Notes: generated from the sequence alone by a model not told the origin. DNA of 64,000 nucleotides from Synaphobranchus kaupii (GCA_029718625.1 CM056383.1:17508722-17572721), one strand, 5' to 3'; counted from the stretch's first letter, positions 50,728 to 62,394 are shown. Translations and numbers: made by a program.

Positions 50728-53700
50728 CTGTAAAAAGAAGAAATAGGTTAAAACAATGATGTTCCATTCATAAAGTCCCATTAAATTTGTGTATTCACAG
50801 CCTTTTGATTTCTCTCTTGTAAGAGAGAGAGTCATCTGAGTCAACATGTTTTGTGCTCCATGACCCATTTTTGGTGAGCAGACTGTAAATGCTTACGCTA
50901 TTTGGTCCCCATTGCTCCGCCTTCCTGGACTGTTCAAAGCTTTTCCACTCTTTCCGGTCCTGAGCACGAATTACGCAGATAATGATGGAAATCAGGATGA
51001 GTCCAATCAGGGCCACGCTAGCAAATGCCCCTCCTATGATGGTGCCAATGCTTGTGGGCTCAGGACATTCTAAAAACAAGTGGGAGGGAAAAAAAATGGG
51101 TACCCATCACATCACCCGTCACATTTCACATGTTTCACATGTTTAAATCATACAGGATAAAACATGCTTTATTCTGCCGTTGTAAAACAAAGGCAAATTA
51201 ACAGTACGATGACAGTGGCATTCTCTTGCATTCAGCTGAGGCTACTGATATGGCTCAGTACACAAAGGACAGGCATAATTCCCCTTGTAAGGAGGACACT
51301 CCCTCACCTCTTTCTGAGTGGACCCAGGCCTTGTAGTTGTTAACACCATCCAGTTGTTTTATGGTGAAGGTCATCCAGCAATTATTTGTGTCCCTTTCTT
51401 TGCAAGACCACCCAGAAGTCCATAGAGTCCCTCCCTTAGGAGCTCCCTCAGCCATAGTCTGAGTGTCCTTGATGTGCACACAGGACTCGGAGCAGTTTTT
51501 ACTGTACACACCAGTCGAAAAACGCAGACACTCAATGCAACTCCTGAAAAATCATGAGCAAAATGAGAGAATGTTACAGCTGGACTGGGCCCCACAGAAC
51601 CAGTCACAGGAGAATAACAGATATTGAGAAGATAATTCAAAAAATACAATCCCAGATGCGCTAAATGCCAGCTTTATAAAATAGGACTAAATAGGTGCTA
51701 AACAGCCAGGATAAACAGATTATCATAAAGGACTCCACTGGGACTAACCTGAAATAAGGTGGAGCACACAGAGTTCAGAACAAAATACATTAATGGTGAA
51801 CTGACGTTTCGACTACAACCTTTTCCTCAGATTCTGAGCTCCAGCTTTCCTTATTTCGGGTTAGTCCCAGTGTCTGAGTCCTTTATTATACATATTGAGA
51901 CACATGAACCCTCACATGACACAGACAGTTCACCCTGTTTAAAAATACTCTTTAAAAAGCAGCAGAAAGACTTTGATCATGGTTTGCGTTATATGTCAGA
52001 AAACTGTGAAAATGTTAGCCTAACCACATGAAACAAACTGAATATGTTGAAGTTAAATAGATTTTAATAGGTTCTGTTGAAGAGTTTCAGTCTTTCTCAA
52101 GTGGAATATCTCCATGTTGTTCGTTATTGATATAAAGAACAAATGAATGTAGAACACACACAATTCACATTGATATGTATGTGCAAATGTACAGCTTAAG
52201 GCTGGGGTCAATTCCATTTTCATTTCAGTAAATTCACCTAATGAACTGGAGCTAAACAGACGCATAGTCAAATGCCTATAATGTTCTCTGAGGATTTTTT
52301 CATTAATGAATTGAATTTTTAATTTTGTGAACTGACCGAGCTGGGAATGGAAATGACCCCAGCGCTAGTCCAGTTGGTGACTTACGCGAAGTCCAGGCAA
52401 GGGGAGGAGCAGCCCGGACACTCTTCACAGAACGGTGACTTATATCCTTCCTGGCACTGACACCTGTTACACACACACTTCCCCCTGGCACTGCACACAC
52501 TCATGTCGTTGCCCCTCCGACAGCCTTCTGTAGATACCCTGCACTGACACGCGTTTCCCTCAAACTCTGGATTGCATTTGCATGTGCCACAGTCACACTG
52601 TCCGTTACCTAGTAGCAGGGCAAGGTGTTACATGAGCATTGGGACCTGGCTGTTCACAGGGCAACTCAAATAGCATCTGTATTATATTTCCTTACATTTT
52701 AAAGGGGCATATAAAACTATAATGAAACATCAAATAATAACATGAGGTTGGCCTCACACAAGAGGTTTTGGTCAGTCCATTAACTTTGCTGTGATGGAAT
52801 AAAATCCTGATAAAAGGTCAGAATGCTGTACCAGCCTCAGTGTATACACAGTTATAATAAAGAGTGGAATATCCACACAGCTTGCTTTGGTAAGTAAAGA
52901 GTGGAATCTCCACACAGCTTGTTTTGATAAATAAAGAGTGGTATCTCCACACAGCTTTTTTGGTAAGTAAAGAGTGGTACTTTCATACAGCTTGCTTTGG
53001 TAAGTAAAGAGTGGTATCTCCACACAGCCTTTTTTGGAAAATAAAGAGTGGTACTTTCACACAGCTTGTTTTGGTAAGTAAAGAGTGGTATCTCCACACA
53101 GCTTGTTTTGGTAAGTAAAGAGTGGTATCTCCACACAGCTTGTTTTGGTAAGTAAAGAGTGGTATCTCCACACAGCTTGCTTTGGTAAGTAAAGAGTGGT
53201 ATCTCCACACAGCTTATTTTGGTAACTAAAGAGTGGAATCTCCACACAGCCTTTTTTGGAAAATAAAGTGGTACCTCCACACTGCTTGTTCTGGTACACC
53301 TCACAGCTCCTGTCATCACATTCACAGTGCTTGCCGTAGATGGTCCTGCCGTCCTCGCTGGTGTGGCACTGGCAGACCCCGCACACGCAGCCTCCCAGCC
53401 CCGAGCACTCAGTGCCGTTATCCCGCTGGCATGCCATCTTCAGCTCACTCTCATCTTTGTCTCCCAGCTTGCACTCGCAGCTCTGACCCGCATAGCCACT
53501 CTCACAACTTAGAGACAGGGTGAAAATCATTAGATTAAATAGAGAGACAATCAACAAAAAAACGTTTTTTCACCTTCTACAAAGGTGAAATGGATACACA
53601 ATGAATCGATGGAAAAATGACCAAATTCACAAAATGATGCTACTGAGAGGGTCTGGTATTCTAATCAAAAAGCCAACACTTTTCTTTTTTTAGAATACTT

Positions 53701-56700
53701 TTGCAGCCAACCAGGCCATACCTGATTTCTACATTTCTTTACTTAACACATTGCAGGCTCTGCAGTCCATAACACACCTGCATATTCCACAGGTGATATT
53801 GCCGTGATTGTTGCAGCTCTCATGGTTTATGAGAGTATTGTCACAATCGCACTCGCACTTCGTTGTCACGGTAACTTTCATCTTCTCTCGGAAGCCCAGA
53901 GCTATGATGTGAAAGGACTTTGTTCCCAAGCATTCTTCTGCCATCACTGTCACATTAAATTCAACCTAAAGAGATGAGACAGACACACAAATGCATCATT
54001 GGTCGTGATGCACAGTCATGACTGCATTACACTATCAACACTTTTTGCGGGGACAAGGGACTGTTGTTTTTTGATCTCTTGATTTTTTAAAACAATAAAA
54101 CCAGCCATTAAAAAGAATAATGAAGGTGTTGAATTAGAGTTCCAGTCCAAAACCACAATGTTTTTAACATCGAAGAACAGGCAGTGGTGGGGTACACAAA
54201 ATGCAATAGATCTTCTGCTGTTGGGTTCCAAATTTTGATTGATATCGAGATTGATATTGAGATGTGCTTGCTGCAGACTTTAGCTTGATGCTATTTTTTA
54301 TTTTTCCTTCATCTGAGATCCCCAGAGAGTTTCTAATGTTACTATCTCACTAATGTTGCTAAAGCTAACTACAAATAAATATCAATACTGATGTGTTCTG
54401 AGTTTTGTCCTATAAGTGTAATTATGCATATGTGTGTGCTGATCAATGATTTGGTGTAGCAAGTGCCATATCTAGGTGCCATAAGTTATTGGGCATGACT
54501 AGTGGCGTGGGTTGTTGATGAACAAAAACATTTGGGAGATATGCTATCACAGATAATGTAAACGTATGCGTCAAACTCAAGGCCTCCAAGGGTATATAAG
54601 CTTGGCTAGATGACCAGTGTGCGGAAGGTTGCTGGACCACAATTTGTGCTGTGTCTTGGCGATCTTCCCGCTGGCCAGTGTGATATTCAATAGACTTTTA
54701 CTTTCTTTAGTAAAGTGTTTGTTGCATTGAGTGAGTTCCTGCATTGTCCTGACTTGGATTATTTGGAAAGAAGCTGGTTCCTAACAATACCTCATTTGAA
54801 AATGCTAAAATAATGTAATTGTAACAAATAATAAATATATCTGAATATTAATAGAATTATTAATAGATTTTTTTTGTTATAATAATAGCCAAAGTAGTAG
54901 CGCAAGTTTGTATGTTGCTGCTGTCTTGGTCACATTTTCAGAGCTGCCACAGCGCTGAGGAGAGTAGCAAGCGGGAGAGAGAGGGCCACAGAACTTGTGT
55001 GTGTCCGCGTGGGGGGAAAGTTGTCTAAGTGGGCTATTCATGTCTGGTAAGCTTCCTTAAGTATTTGTTGTTATACACTGCCTGGCCAAAAAAAAAGTCA
55101 CACACTCTAATATTTCGTTGGACCGCCTTTAGCTTTGATTACGGCGCGCATTCGTCGTGGCATTGTTTCGACAACCTTATGCAACGTCACAACATTTATT
55201 TCCATCCAGAGTTACATTAATTTTTGGCCGAGATCTTGTATTGACGACGGGAGAGTCGAACCATTCGGTAAAGTCTTCTCCAGCACATCCCAAAGACTTT
55301 CAATGGGGTTAAGGTCAGGACTTTGGTGGCCAATTCATGTGTGAAAATGATTCCTCATGCTCCCTGAACCACTCTTTCCCAATTTGAGCCCGATGAATCT
55401 TGGCATTGTCGTACTGGAATATGCCCATTGATGGGATAACCTGGTCATTCAGTACATTCAGGTACTCAGCTGACTTCATTTTATTGCTGCATAACGTTGC
55501 TGAGCCTAGTCCTGACCAATTGAAGCAACCCCAGATCATAACACTGCCTCCAGAGGCTTGTACAGTGGGCACTATGCATGACGGGTGCAACAGCGACTTT
55601 TTTTTTGGCCAGGCAGTGTATATCCTGGTTTTCCAGACGGTTGTTCTATGACTGCTGTCATTTACATTTTAGCTTTATTAACAAGAACAAGTAAAAGCAA
55701 GCAGGATAGAGCGTAGACTAGGGGGTGTAGCGTTCACATGCCTCGCTACTTCGTCTCCAAAATCTGAACTAACCTGCTAAGAGTAGCATGAAGATACACA
55801 CAATATGTCTATGCAATCTATCTTTGAATTGTCAAATGTCTGTCCTTCACATACTGTATGTATTGTAATTTCAATAATAGTCGCTAAAGTCACTACCCAT
55901 TGGCAGACACGCTATATATAATAGACATAGTTCATTGCAAGAAGATGTATGTCTTAGTATATGATGGACATCAATAAAAGTGGATATAAACACAAAATAT
56001 ACTGGATAGTGGATATACTTTTGTGCCACTTCTGGTTTATATTCAAATCCAACTACTTTTATCAGTTGAACAAATACAGATACATAATTAGCATCTCTGA
56101 ATACCCCTAGTGTCTGAGGTACATTGCATTTCGTCGTAGAATAGTAGAGGTTTTCTTTACTTTTGATGAATCTGGAAAAGTTTATATGGTGAATTGATTA
56201 CTTTACTGAGTTGGAACTCTTATGGGCCATTTTGTATATTTTTCTTGTTATTGACGTTTATGAAAGACTGTTCTCATACAGGTACAATCACCCCCTGGGT
56301 TACAGAATCCTTACTGTAATTTGTGACCCAGCTAAAAAATGAGTTGCATTGTTAGAAGGATTCACTGTACTCCACTGACCTCCTGATCAATCCCCACATT
56401 GTCACAGGTCCCTTTGGAGCTGGGCTGGGCTCCGTTAGCGCAGTTCGACGTATACGTGATTGTGATGTGTTCAGGTTGGTCCTCATGAGTCACAGTCACT
56501 TTGGAGGAGAGACGCTAGGTCGATATAGAAAAACCTCAATGCTTCAGATGGTCTCAGTACAAAAAAAGGAAACGCAACAACGATATTGTGATGTGAACTT
56601 ACTGTATATCTACGGCATAGGTTCTTATTTTTCCTATGACACAGTGCTGTCTTTGTCAACAAGGGGGACATTCAAAAATGATCTGCAAACTTATTTGTTA

Positions 56701-59700
56701 TTGCAGTCATGTTATAGTCTCAAACATCAAATTATTAATAATTATTTTTATTTTCCATATTTATAATTTTAATGTTTTCTCAGGAACAAAACATCGTCTG
56801 GAAACATTTAAATCATGATTGTTGTTGAAAAGAAAGTGTGAAAAGGAGTTTACCTTGTATGCTTTCTCAATAAGAGTCACAACATTCTTTGAGTCCTCAG
56901 AAAGCACACCAACTTCAGACCTGGGAATAATCTCTTTCAATCTCTGTGAATGTTTAAATGCACATTTTATACAACCAGGATTACCTCCTGCCAAGCTGAA
57001 GATGCGCTCACTCGCACATACTCGCTCATACAAACACATGCATGCATGCATGCATACAGTGCACATATACAGTGGGGACGGAAAGTATTCGGGCAGTGAC
57101 ACAATTTTTCTTGTTTTGGCTCTGTACTCCAGAACATTGGGCTTGAAATGGAACAGTGACTATGAGGTTAAGGTGCAGACTTTCAGCTTTAATTTGAGGG
57201 TTTTTACATGCATATTGGGTGAACCGTGTAGCAATTTTTATACACAGCCTGCATATCCTTTGCATGCTATGACTTCCTGATGTCCGTGACCCAACAACAT
57301 CCCTTTAAAGGTTGTTCCTCCTGACAAATTTCTCCATAGAGTTCAATAGGAAAATGAGTCAGGAGAAACAACCCTTAAAGTCATCCATCCATATCCATAT
57401 CTACAGCATATCTGGCTTCAGAGTGATGGTTTGAGGCTTGTTTGATACCTCAGACCCTTGATGACTTAACAGCCATTTAGCCAACCATGTGATCCATACT
57501 GTTCCAGTGTAATTTACAGCTTAATCTAGCCCCCCACCCCCCAATTCCCATAGAGATCCATTCAAATGCAGAGAGGTTATAGTATCGCTTGTAAGAGTAC
57601 CAGAAAATAAGATATCAAGTCTTTTAATGTTGTTGGGTCACAGACATCAGGAATTCATGACATGCAATGCTACCTGGCAAGGATATGCAACTAAATATGA
57701 AATATGATGACTTTATTTAAGTTCATGTTAATTTGTCCAATTACTTTTCATCCCCTGAAATGGGGGGACTGTGTATAAAAAGGGCTACAATTGCTACACG
57801 GTTCAACCAATATGGATGTAAAACCCCTCAAATTAAAGCTGAAGTCTGCACTTTAACCTCATAGTCACTGTTCCATTTCAACTCCAATGTTCTCGAGAAC
57901 AGAGCCAAAACAACAAAAATTGTGTCACTGCCCGAATACTTTCCGTCCCCACTGTATTCACAAACACACATATAAACAATCACTCCCGCATGCACACATG
58001 CAACCATTACTGACAATAAATGAAACAATGTATTACAATTAAATGATTTGAATTGTTCCAGGTACATTGGAGAGAATAATAATGGTCTCCATACTGGTGC
58101 TGTTTGTTAAGCCATGCCCATTCTCTTATTACAAAAACAGGGACTTGCCATGTAAATAGGCTGAACCTTCGTAGTTACTGCAAAGATTGGTTGGATGTTG
58201 TTCTCTGCTAACTTCCGTGCCACTTGTCCCACAGAAGGGTAGTCCTGGAAACAACGATCAAACATCTCTCCATTACTCTGTTACTGTTTTACTCTGTTAC
58301 TCCACTACTCTGTTACTCCCATCACTGTTATTTTGATCAATATCAATTCCACACATTTCAGATACTGATATTTAAGAAAATAATGATATTGTCAGCCTCT
58401 TTTGCAAGATTCAGTTTTTTGTTCTGACCCTGCCTTACATCTAGTTTTCATTCTTTAGCAACAGTGCTAAGACACAGCCTTCTTCTTATTTTGTTGGTAT
58501 ATCCCCTGGATAACTTGCCCCTGTTAATTCCAGATTTGTGGAGCCTGATGAGTTCTCTCCAATATTGCAGTGTAAGACTAACCTGTCGGCAGTTGACTAT
58601 AGATACAACTTCAAATGCTATCTATCTTGCTCTCTAAAAATTAAGTTGAAATGTCATAAAAACTGCATGTATACTACTAGAAAGAAACAAGGAGTGGACT
58701 GAGAGTTCAAAGGAAAATAGCAATGATTCTTCAAATGTGATAAAAGACAACATTGAATGGAACATTTAAAAAGGAGGAGTGATCTGTAGAAAATCATGTT
58801 ATGGCTGCTTAGTACCCAGCTCAACATACTCAAAAACTGCTTATAACACTGTTAAAGCACAAATGCATTCCTCAATGTGTCAAATAACAACAGAAGGGAC
58901 ACATTAATGATCAAAAGGTACAGGAATGTATGTAGTTCATGTCTTTTCATGCTAAAAAATGTATTGGTCTAAATGCATTTTCCATTTACATGATCCACTT
59001 TGCCCTACTTACCAATTCATTGCTTTTGCTGTACATCATATCTTCACCCATATGACATTTGCAGTCATTGGGGAAAAGAATAGAGCCAAGCTTTCCATCC
59101 CCTGCCATGTGGAAGCCAGCATCGGTGGTCAGGACCAGGAGGCGAGTGCTGTTTCCCCAGCCTATTTTATCCTGTCACTCACAGAGAAGCATTCAGGAGA
59201 GACTTTCATTCACTGAGAAACATGCAGGAGAGCTTGTCACAGAGAAACACAACAGAGCCTGTCGCTCACTGAGTAACATGCAGGAGAGACTTTCATTCAC
59301 TGAGAAACATGCAGGAGAGCCTGTCACTCACAGAGAAACACAACAGAGCCTGTCACTCACAGAGAAACACAACAGAGCCTGTCACTCACAGAGAAACATG
59401 CAGGAGATCCTGTCACTCACAGAGAAACACAACAGAGCCTGTCACTCACAGAGAAACACAACAGAGCCTGTCACTCACAGAGAAACATGCAGGAGATCCT
59501 GTCACTCACAGAGAAACACAACAGAGCCTGTCACTCACAGAGAAACATGCAGGAGATCCTGTCACTCACAGAGAAACATGCAGGAGATCCTGTCACTCAC
59601 AGAGAAACACAACAGAGCCCGTCACTCACAGAGAAACATGCAGGAGATCCTGTCACTCACAGAGAAACACAACAGAGCCTGTCACTCACAGAGAAACATG

Positions 59701-62394
59701 CAGGAGATCCTGTCACTCACAGAGAAACATGCAGGATAGCCTGTCACTCACAGAGAAACATGCAGGAGATCCTGTCACTCACAGAGGAACACAACAGAGC
59801 CTGTCACTCACAGAGAAACATGCAGGAGATCCTGTCACTCACAGAGAAACATGCAGGAGAGCCTGTCACTCACAGAGAAACATGCAGGAGATCCTGTCAC
59901 TCACAGAGAGACACAACAGAGCCTGTCACTCACAGAGAAACATGCAGGAGATCCTATCACTCACAGAGAAACACAACAGAGGCTGTCACTCACAGAGAAA
60001 CATGCAGGAGATCCTATCACTCACAGAGAAACATGCAGGAGATCCTATCACTCACAGAGAAACATGCAGGAGAGCCTGTCACTCACAGAGAAACATACAG
60101 GAGAGCCTGAGTCTTAGAAAAACACACAGGAATTGGATCTCTGAACTGGTTGTGGAATAAAAACTAATCACCCCACAGACTGCAGCCTGCATGATGGCGT
60201 CCAGACTGCCCTCCGGAGAGTCCAGGTTCGCTGAGATGTTAAGGGACGACACCCTCTGCTTATAAATGTCCTTGTTTTCTGTCATGCTCAGTACGTGCCG
60301 ATAGCCGAAGGCTGGCTGGCAGGAGTTTTCTTCCTCCGGGCAGGGTTTCTTCAGCTTTTTTGCATTGGTGTTCGTGAAGGGGAGGACAGTCTTGTCAACA
60401 AATGCACCAAAGCCTACATAAAAGACAATGGCTGTCACTAAACACAAATGCTCCATTTACAAAGTCATCAGCTCTGTATTTACTCTTTCCATTCATTTTC
60501 AGATGGCGGTGATATTACCTATGCGAGCTCGAGATGTCATCTTCCGCAGAGTTTCCAGTAAATGTTCTCCTAGGTTCTTCACATTTTCCAAATCATCTTT
60601 CATGGAATACGAAAGGTCCATCAAGTAGTACAAATCCACAGGATAGTCTTCAGCCCGTTTGAACCTGAATGGGAGGGTGTATGGCTTGCCTACAGACAGC
60701 ACCCAGTGCGATTTTAATACAGTTCTATTGCATTTCAGAACACAAGAGAAGATGGCAGTGATACTGTATGGCCTGTTATGTCAGTAGTTGGACTACATTC
60801 TGTAACTTGCAGCCATGTTATAAAACACCCACCAGGTCTGAGCATCAGCTTGACTTCCTGTGGGCGGAGCTGGATGGGCTCCTTTTGGGGAGTGCCCTTT
60901 GACAGGGGCTCGTTCCTCTCCAGTAAGAGGGAGCTGTAGGGAGAGATGATGTTGCTGGGGTCACAGCCCTTCTCCTTCAGCATGGCCTTGGTGTCACAGT
61001 GTGCTGCCTTCAGTTCGCCCGTCTTGGTGAAGTTCTAAAAAAGACATACAGAAACAACAGTAGGGTTTGACAGCCACTGCTCTGTTTGACAGGAAAGCAG
61101 ATGAGAGGAATGTAGACGAGGATCTTTGAAAAGAGGCTTGGACATCTGGGATGCCTCATTGCCATGTGCGTAGATTTCCACCACTGAAGCAGGCAGCAGC
61201 TTTTTATTACTCCTAGATGACTGGGCCTCTCCTAAAATGCGGTAGCAATGTGGCTCCGCCACTTGGGCTTGTAGACCACATTTTGTCCTCGAAAAAATGG
61301 GCTTGTAGATCACATTTTGTCCTAGAAAATCACCTCAGATGTACCATTGAACATGGTTAATCTGCTGAGCTGTTTCATTAAATATCAAGTTGTGGAAATG
61401 AACACTGCAAATGTTAACATGTAAGTTTCTGTGGAAAAATGGCACTTGCAAATGACACATATATATCAGTAAGTCAAGAGATAACAATAATAATAATAGA
61501 ACTAAACTGTTCTGCTATTCGATAGGTTTGCTTATGAGAAGTGAAAAAGCAAAAGAGAACTGAGCAGTTTAAAGTTCTTTCTCACCAGTTCATTACACCA
61601 CGTGCAGAAGGGTCCAGCTCGGATGCAGTCACCGCACGAGTTTACGATTGTTTTGGGGCATTCCTCCTTGGGGTGGACTGATGAAGAGAGGACATCAACA
61701 TGAGGCCACGTTTCCAAGTGAAAGCACACTTGACCCACATCATAAGACTCACGGCTACTTTACTGTCGCTTCTGTCATGCCATGTTCAAGGAAAAGGCAT
61801 TTGCCAGTATAATTGCCTATTTATCAATCCTATATATGTGTAATGACAAAGAAAGGCCATTCAGCTCATCTGGGCTAGCCATGGTGGATATAGTTTAGAG
61901 GGATAGAGAAGGGGTTGCAGCTCAGTGCTATAAACCACTTCAGTAAATTAACACTACTGCAGTTTACTGCGGTGATCACCTTTATTAAACTGCAGTTCCA
62001 GTTTAATCATACTTGAAACCTCTATTGAACCATTTGCATCCTCTGCCATTGGTATCTAAAAAAAACCTTTATTACTGCCTTTAATAGTTCACCCATTTTA
62101 TATCGGAGTGATTTGGGAGACCCTGCTTCTTTTGACCAGGACCATCAAAGTTAAGCCACTTCTCTCACTCACACTTAATATTGTTAGAAAGGAATATGTC
62201 TTTTCTGTGGTTTGTGAGTCAACATTTTCACTTATTGTGTTTCTTTGTGTTTAAATCTCATAAAGCGTTTATTGTGCCATAATAATGATTAACTTTTTTG
62301 CAACATTAGACTGAGTTTACTTTGTGTCATTTTGAAACTCACCGCTTCTTAACAGCAGTAGAATCTGCAGAAGGAAGGCCTGTTGTTGATGCAT
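50671..62394 (-). CDS. itgb2: Integrin beta-2-like subunit, whole gene span
   Basis: Type I membrane receptor subunit that pairs with an integrin alpha chain for leukocyte adhesion. Fifteen coding exons (listed separately) join in phase, all GT-AG except one GC-AG, to 782 codons; human beta-2 has 769. Order: signal peptide (1 to about 20), PSI (about 22-65), hybrid/beta-I domain with MIDAS D140-x-S142-x-S144 and D147/D148 (ADMIDAS), Cys-rich I-EGF modules (about 450-630), beta-tail, transmembrane helix (about 714-740) and a short tail. The beta-2 assignment rests on ATTTVMNP in the tail, the [10 protein letters not shown]...QLDGVNNY region and the ECP stalk. Other beta-1/2/7 group members are less likely. 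The tail's NPxF/Y motifs are altered (see findings). The gene is complete and looks functional. Confidence 0.9.
50897..51069 (-). CDS. itgb2: itgb2 coding exon 14 (transmembrane)
   Basis: [20 protein letters not shown] and [15 protein letters not shown] form the single membrane helix. A cytoplasmic [10 protein letters not shown] takes the place of the usual DRREFAKFEK. It ends WGPNS|gtaagc in phase 0. Confidence 0.9.
51308..51543 (-). CDS. itgb2: itgb2 coding exon 13 (beta-tail domain)
   Basis: [20 protein letters not shown], then [20 protein letters not shown] and [14 protein letters not shown]. The latter is closer to beta-2 than to beta-1 or beta-7. Ends in phase 1. Confidence 0.9.
51727..51890. 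repeat. Short inverted repeat in itgb2 intron 12
   Basis: About 40-base imperfect arms: aaggactccactgggactaa (51728) and its partner gttagtcccagtgtctgagt (51860). Probably a small MITE. Confidence 0.6.
52386..52608 (-). CDS. itgb2: itgb2 coding exon 12 (I-EGF3 and I-EGF4)
   Basis: [20 protein letters not shown], then [18 protein letters not shown] and [14 protein letters not shown]. Regular EGF-type Cys spacing. Donor CGC|GTAAGT, phase 2. Confidence 0.92.
52860..53272 (-). repeat. 37-bp minisatellite abutting the exon 11 donor
   Basis: About 11 copies of a 37-base unit. On the coding strand a unit includes caagctgtgtggagatacca, a near copy of the exon 11 end plus intron start (caagcagtgtggag|gtacca) with the donor GT changed to AT. 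All frames stay open across it, so the predicted peptides are artefacts unless the intron is retained. Confidence 0.93.
53275..53507 (-). CDS. itgb2: itgb2 coding exon 11 (I-EGF1 end to I-EGF3 start)
   Basis: [30 protein letters not shown] and [18 protein letters not shown]. The donor TGGAG|GTACCA at 53274 abuts the 37-bp minisatellite, whose units resemble this very junction. Confidence 0.9.
53778..53965 (-). CDS. itgb2: itgb2 coding exon 10 (hybrid end, I-EGF1 start)
   Basis: Begins [14 protein letters not shown] and includes [17 protein letters not shown] and the first Cys-rich residues, [10 protein letters not shown] and [12 protein letters not shown]. Ends in phase 2. Confidence 0.9.
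53966..55073. other. itgb2 intron 9, part; no recognised element
   Basis: About 1.1 kb of AT-rich intron sequence. No gene is seen. Confidence 0.5.
55074..55620 (-). mobile_element. Tc1-like transposon, internally deleted
   Basis: Perfect-looking inverted ends TACACTGCCTGGCC...GGCCAGGCAGTGTA with TA on both sides. The minus strand reads a Tc1 transposase C-terminal part ([38 protein letters not shown]) without the N-terminal DNA-binding half. Non-autonomous. Confidence 0.88.
55623..56379. other. itgb2 intron 9, remainder; no recognised element
   Basis: No coding or repeat signature that can be named. Confidence 0.5.
56380..56514 (-). CDS. itgb2: itgb2 coding exon 9 (hybrid domain)
   Basis: 45 codons, [20 protein letters not shown] then YTSNCANG, the return into the hybrid domain. 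Donor GAG|GTCAGT. Confidence 0.88.
56854..56943 (-). CDS. itgb2: itgb2 coding exon 8
   Basis: 30 codons, [20 protein letters not shown] then [10 protein letters not shown], the end of the beta-I domain. Phase 0 at both ends. Confidence 0.9.
57068..57956. mobile_element. Tc1/mariner-type MITE with about 200-bp inverted ends
   Basis: Ends TACAGTGGGGACGGAAAGTA and its reverse complement pair over roughly 57068-57300 and 57640-57956. It lies in itgb2 intron 7. The middle (57300-57640) is a second palindromic repeat shared with 47885-48165. Confidence 0.8.
58149..58244 (-). CDS. itgb2: itgb2 coding exon 7 with GC donor
   Basis: 32 codons, [20 protein letters not shown] then [12 protein letters not shown]. 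It ends ACATG|GCAAGT, so the following intron starts with GC rather than GT. The phase and the homology both require this boundary. Confidence 0.88.
59013..59171 (-). CDS. itgb2: itgb2 coding exon 6 (beta-I domain)
   Basis: 53 codons, [20 protein letters not shown] then [16 protein letters not shown]. The acceptor at 59172-59174 is immediately adjacent to the minisatellite at 59175-60115. Confidence 0.92.
59175..60115 (+). repeat. 29/31-bp minisatellite abutting the exon 6 acceptor
   Basis: About 31 copies of two unit types: a 31-base unit (cagagaaacatgcaggagat plus cctgtcactca) and a 29-base unit with caacagagcc in its middle. On the gene strand each unit carries gtgagtgacag|g, the same word as the real acceptor (gtgagtgacag|GATAAA). 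The three long plus-strand frames are repeat artefacts. Confidence 0.95.
60172..60413 (-). CDS. itgb2: itgb2 coding exon 5 (specificity loop)
   Basis: [16 protein letters not shown], the Cys-bounded loop around [11 protein letters not shown], and [19 protein letters not shown] with the Asp/Pro/Glu of the LIMBS site. Donor GGG|GTGATT gives phase 0. Confidence 0.9.
60519..60689 (-). CDS. itgb2: itgb2 coding exon 4 (MIDAS)
   Basis: Encodes [20 protein letters not shown], holding the complete MIDAS DxSxS and the ADMIDAS aspartates, then [14 protein letters not shown]. Confidence 0.93.
60833..61034 (-). CDS. itgb2: itgb2 coding exon 3 (PSI end, hybrid start)
   Basis: Begins [16 protein letters not shown] (an N-glycosylation sequon) and ends [12 protein letters not shown], the strand leading into the beta-I domain. 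Ends in phase 1. Confidence 0.9.
61586..61677 (-). CDS. itgb2: itgb2 coding exon 2 (PSI domain)
   Basis: 31 codons, [20 protein letters not shown]..., with the Cys spacing of the integrin PSI domain ([14 protein letters not shown]). Confidence 0.9.
62343..62394 (-). CDS. itgb2: itgb2 exon 1 coding part (start, signal peptide)
   Basis: ATG at 62394 begins [17 protein letters not shown], a hydrophobic signal peptide core. An acceptor (ctttaaacag|GAA) just upstream shows that a non-coding exon precedes it. Donor GTGAGT. Ends in phase 1. Confidence 0.88.

Noticed and set aside
52772..53325. Minus-strand ORFs reading through the exon 11 intron
   Set aside because: Intronic minisatellite; the splice phase with exon 12 requires the donor at 53274, so these are not normal coding sequence.
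59059..60160. Long overlapping plus-strand ORFs (up to 283 codons) of repeated SLTEKH/CHSQRN words
   Set aside because: They are translations of the intronic minisatellite on the strand opposite to the gene; all frames are open because the repeat lacks stops.
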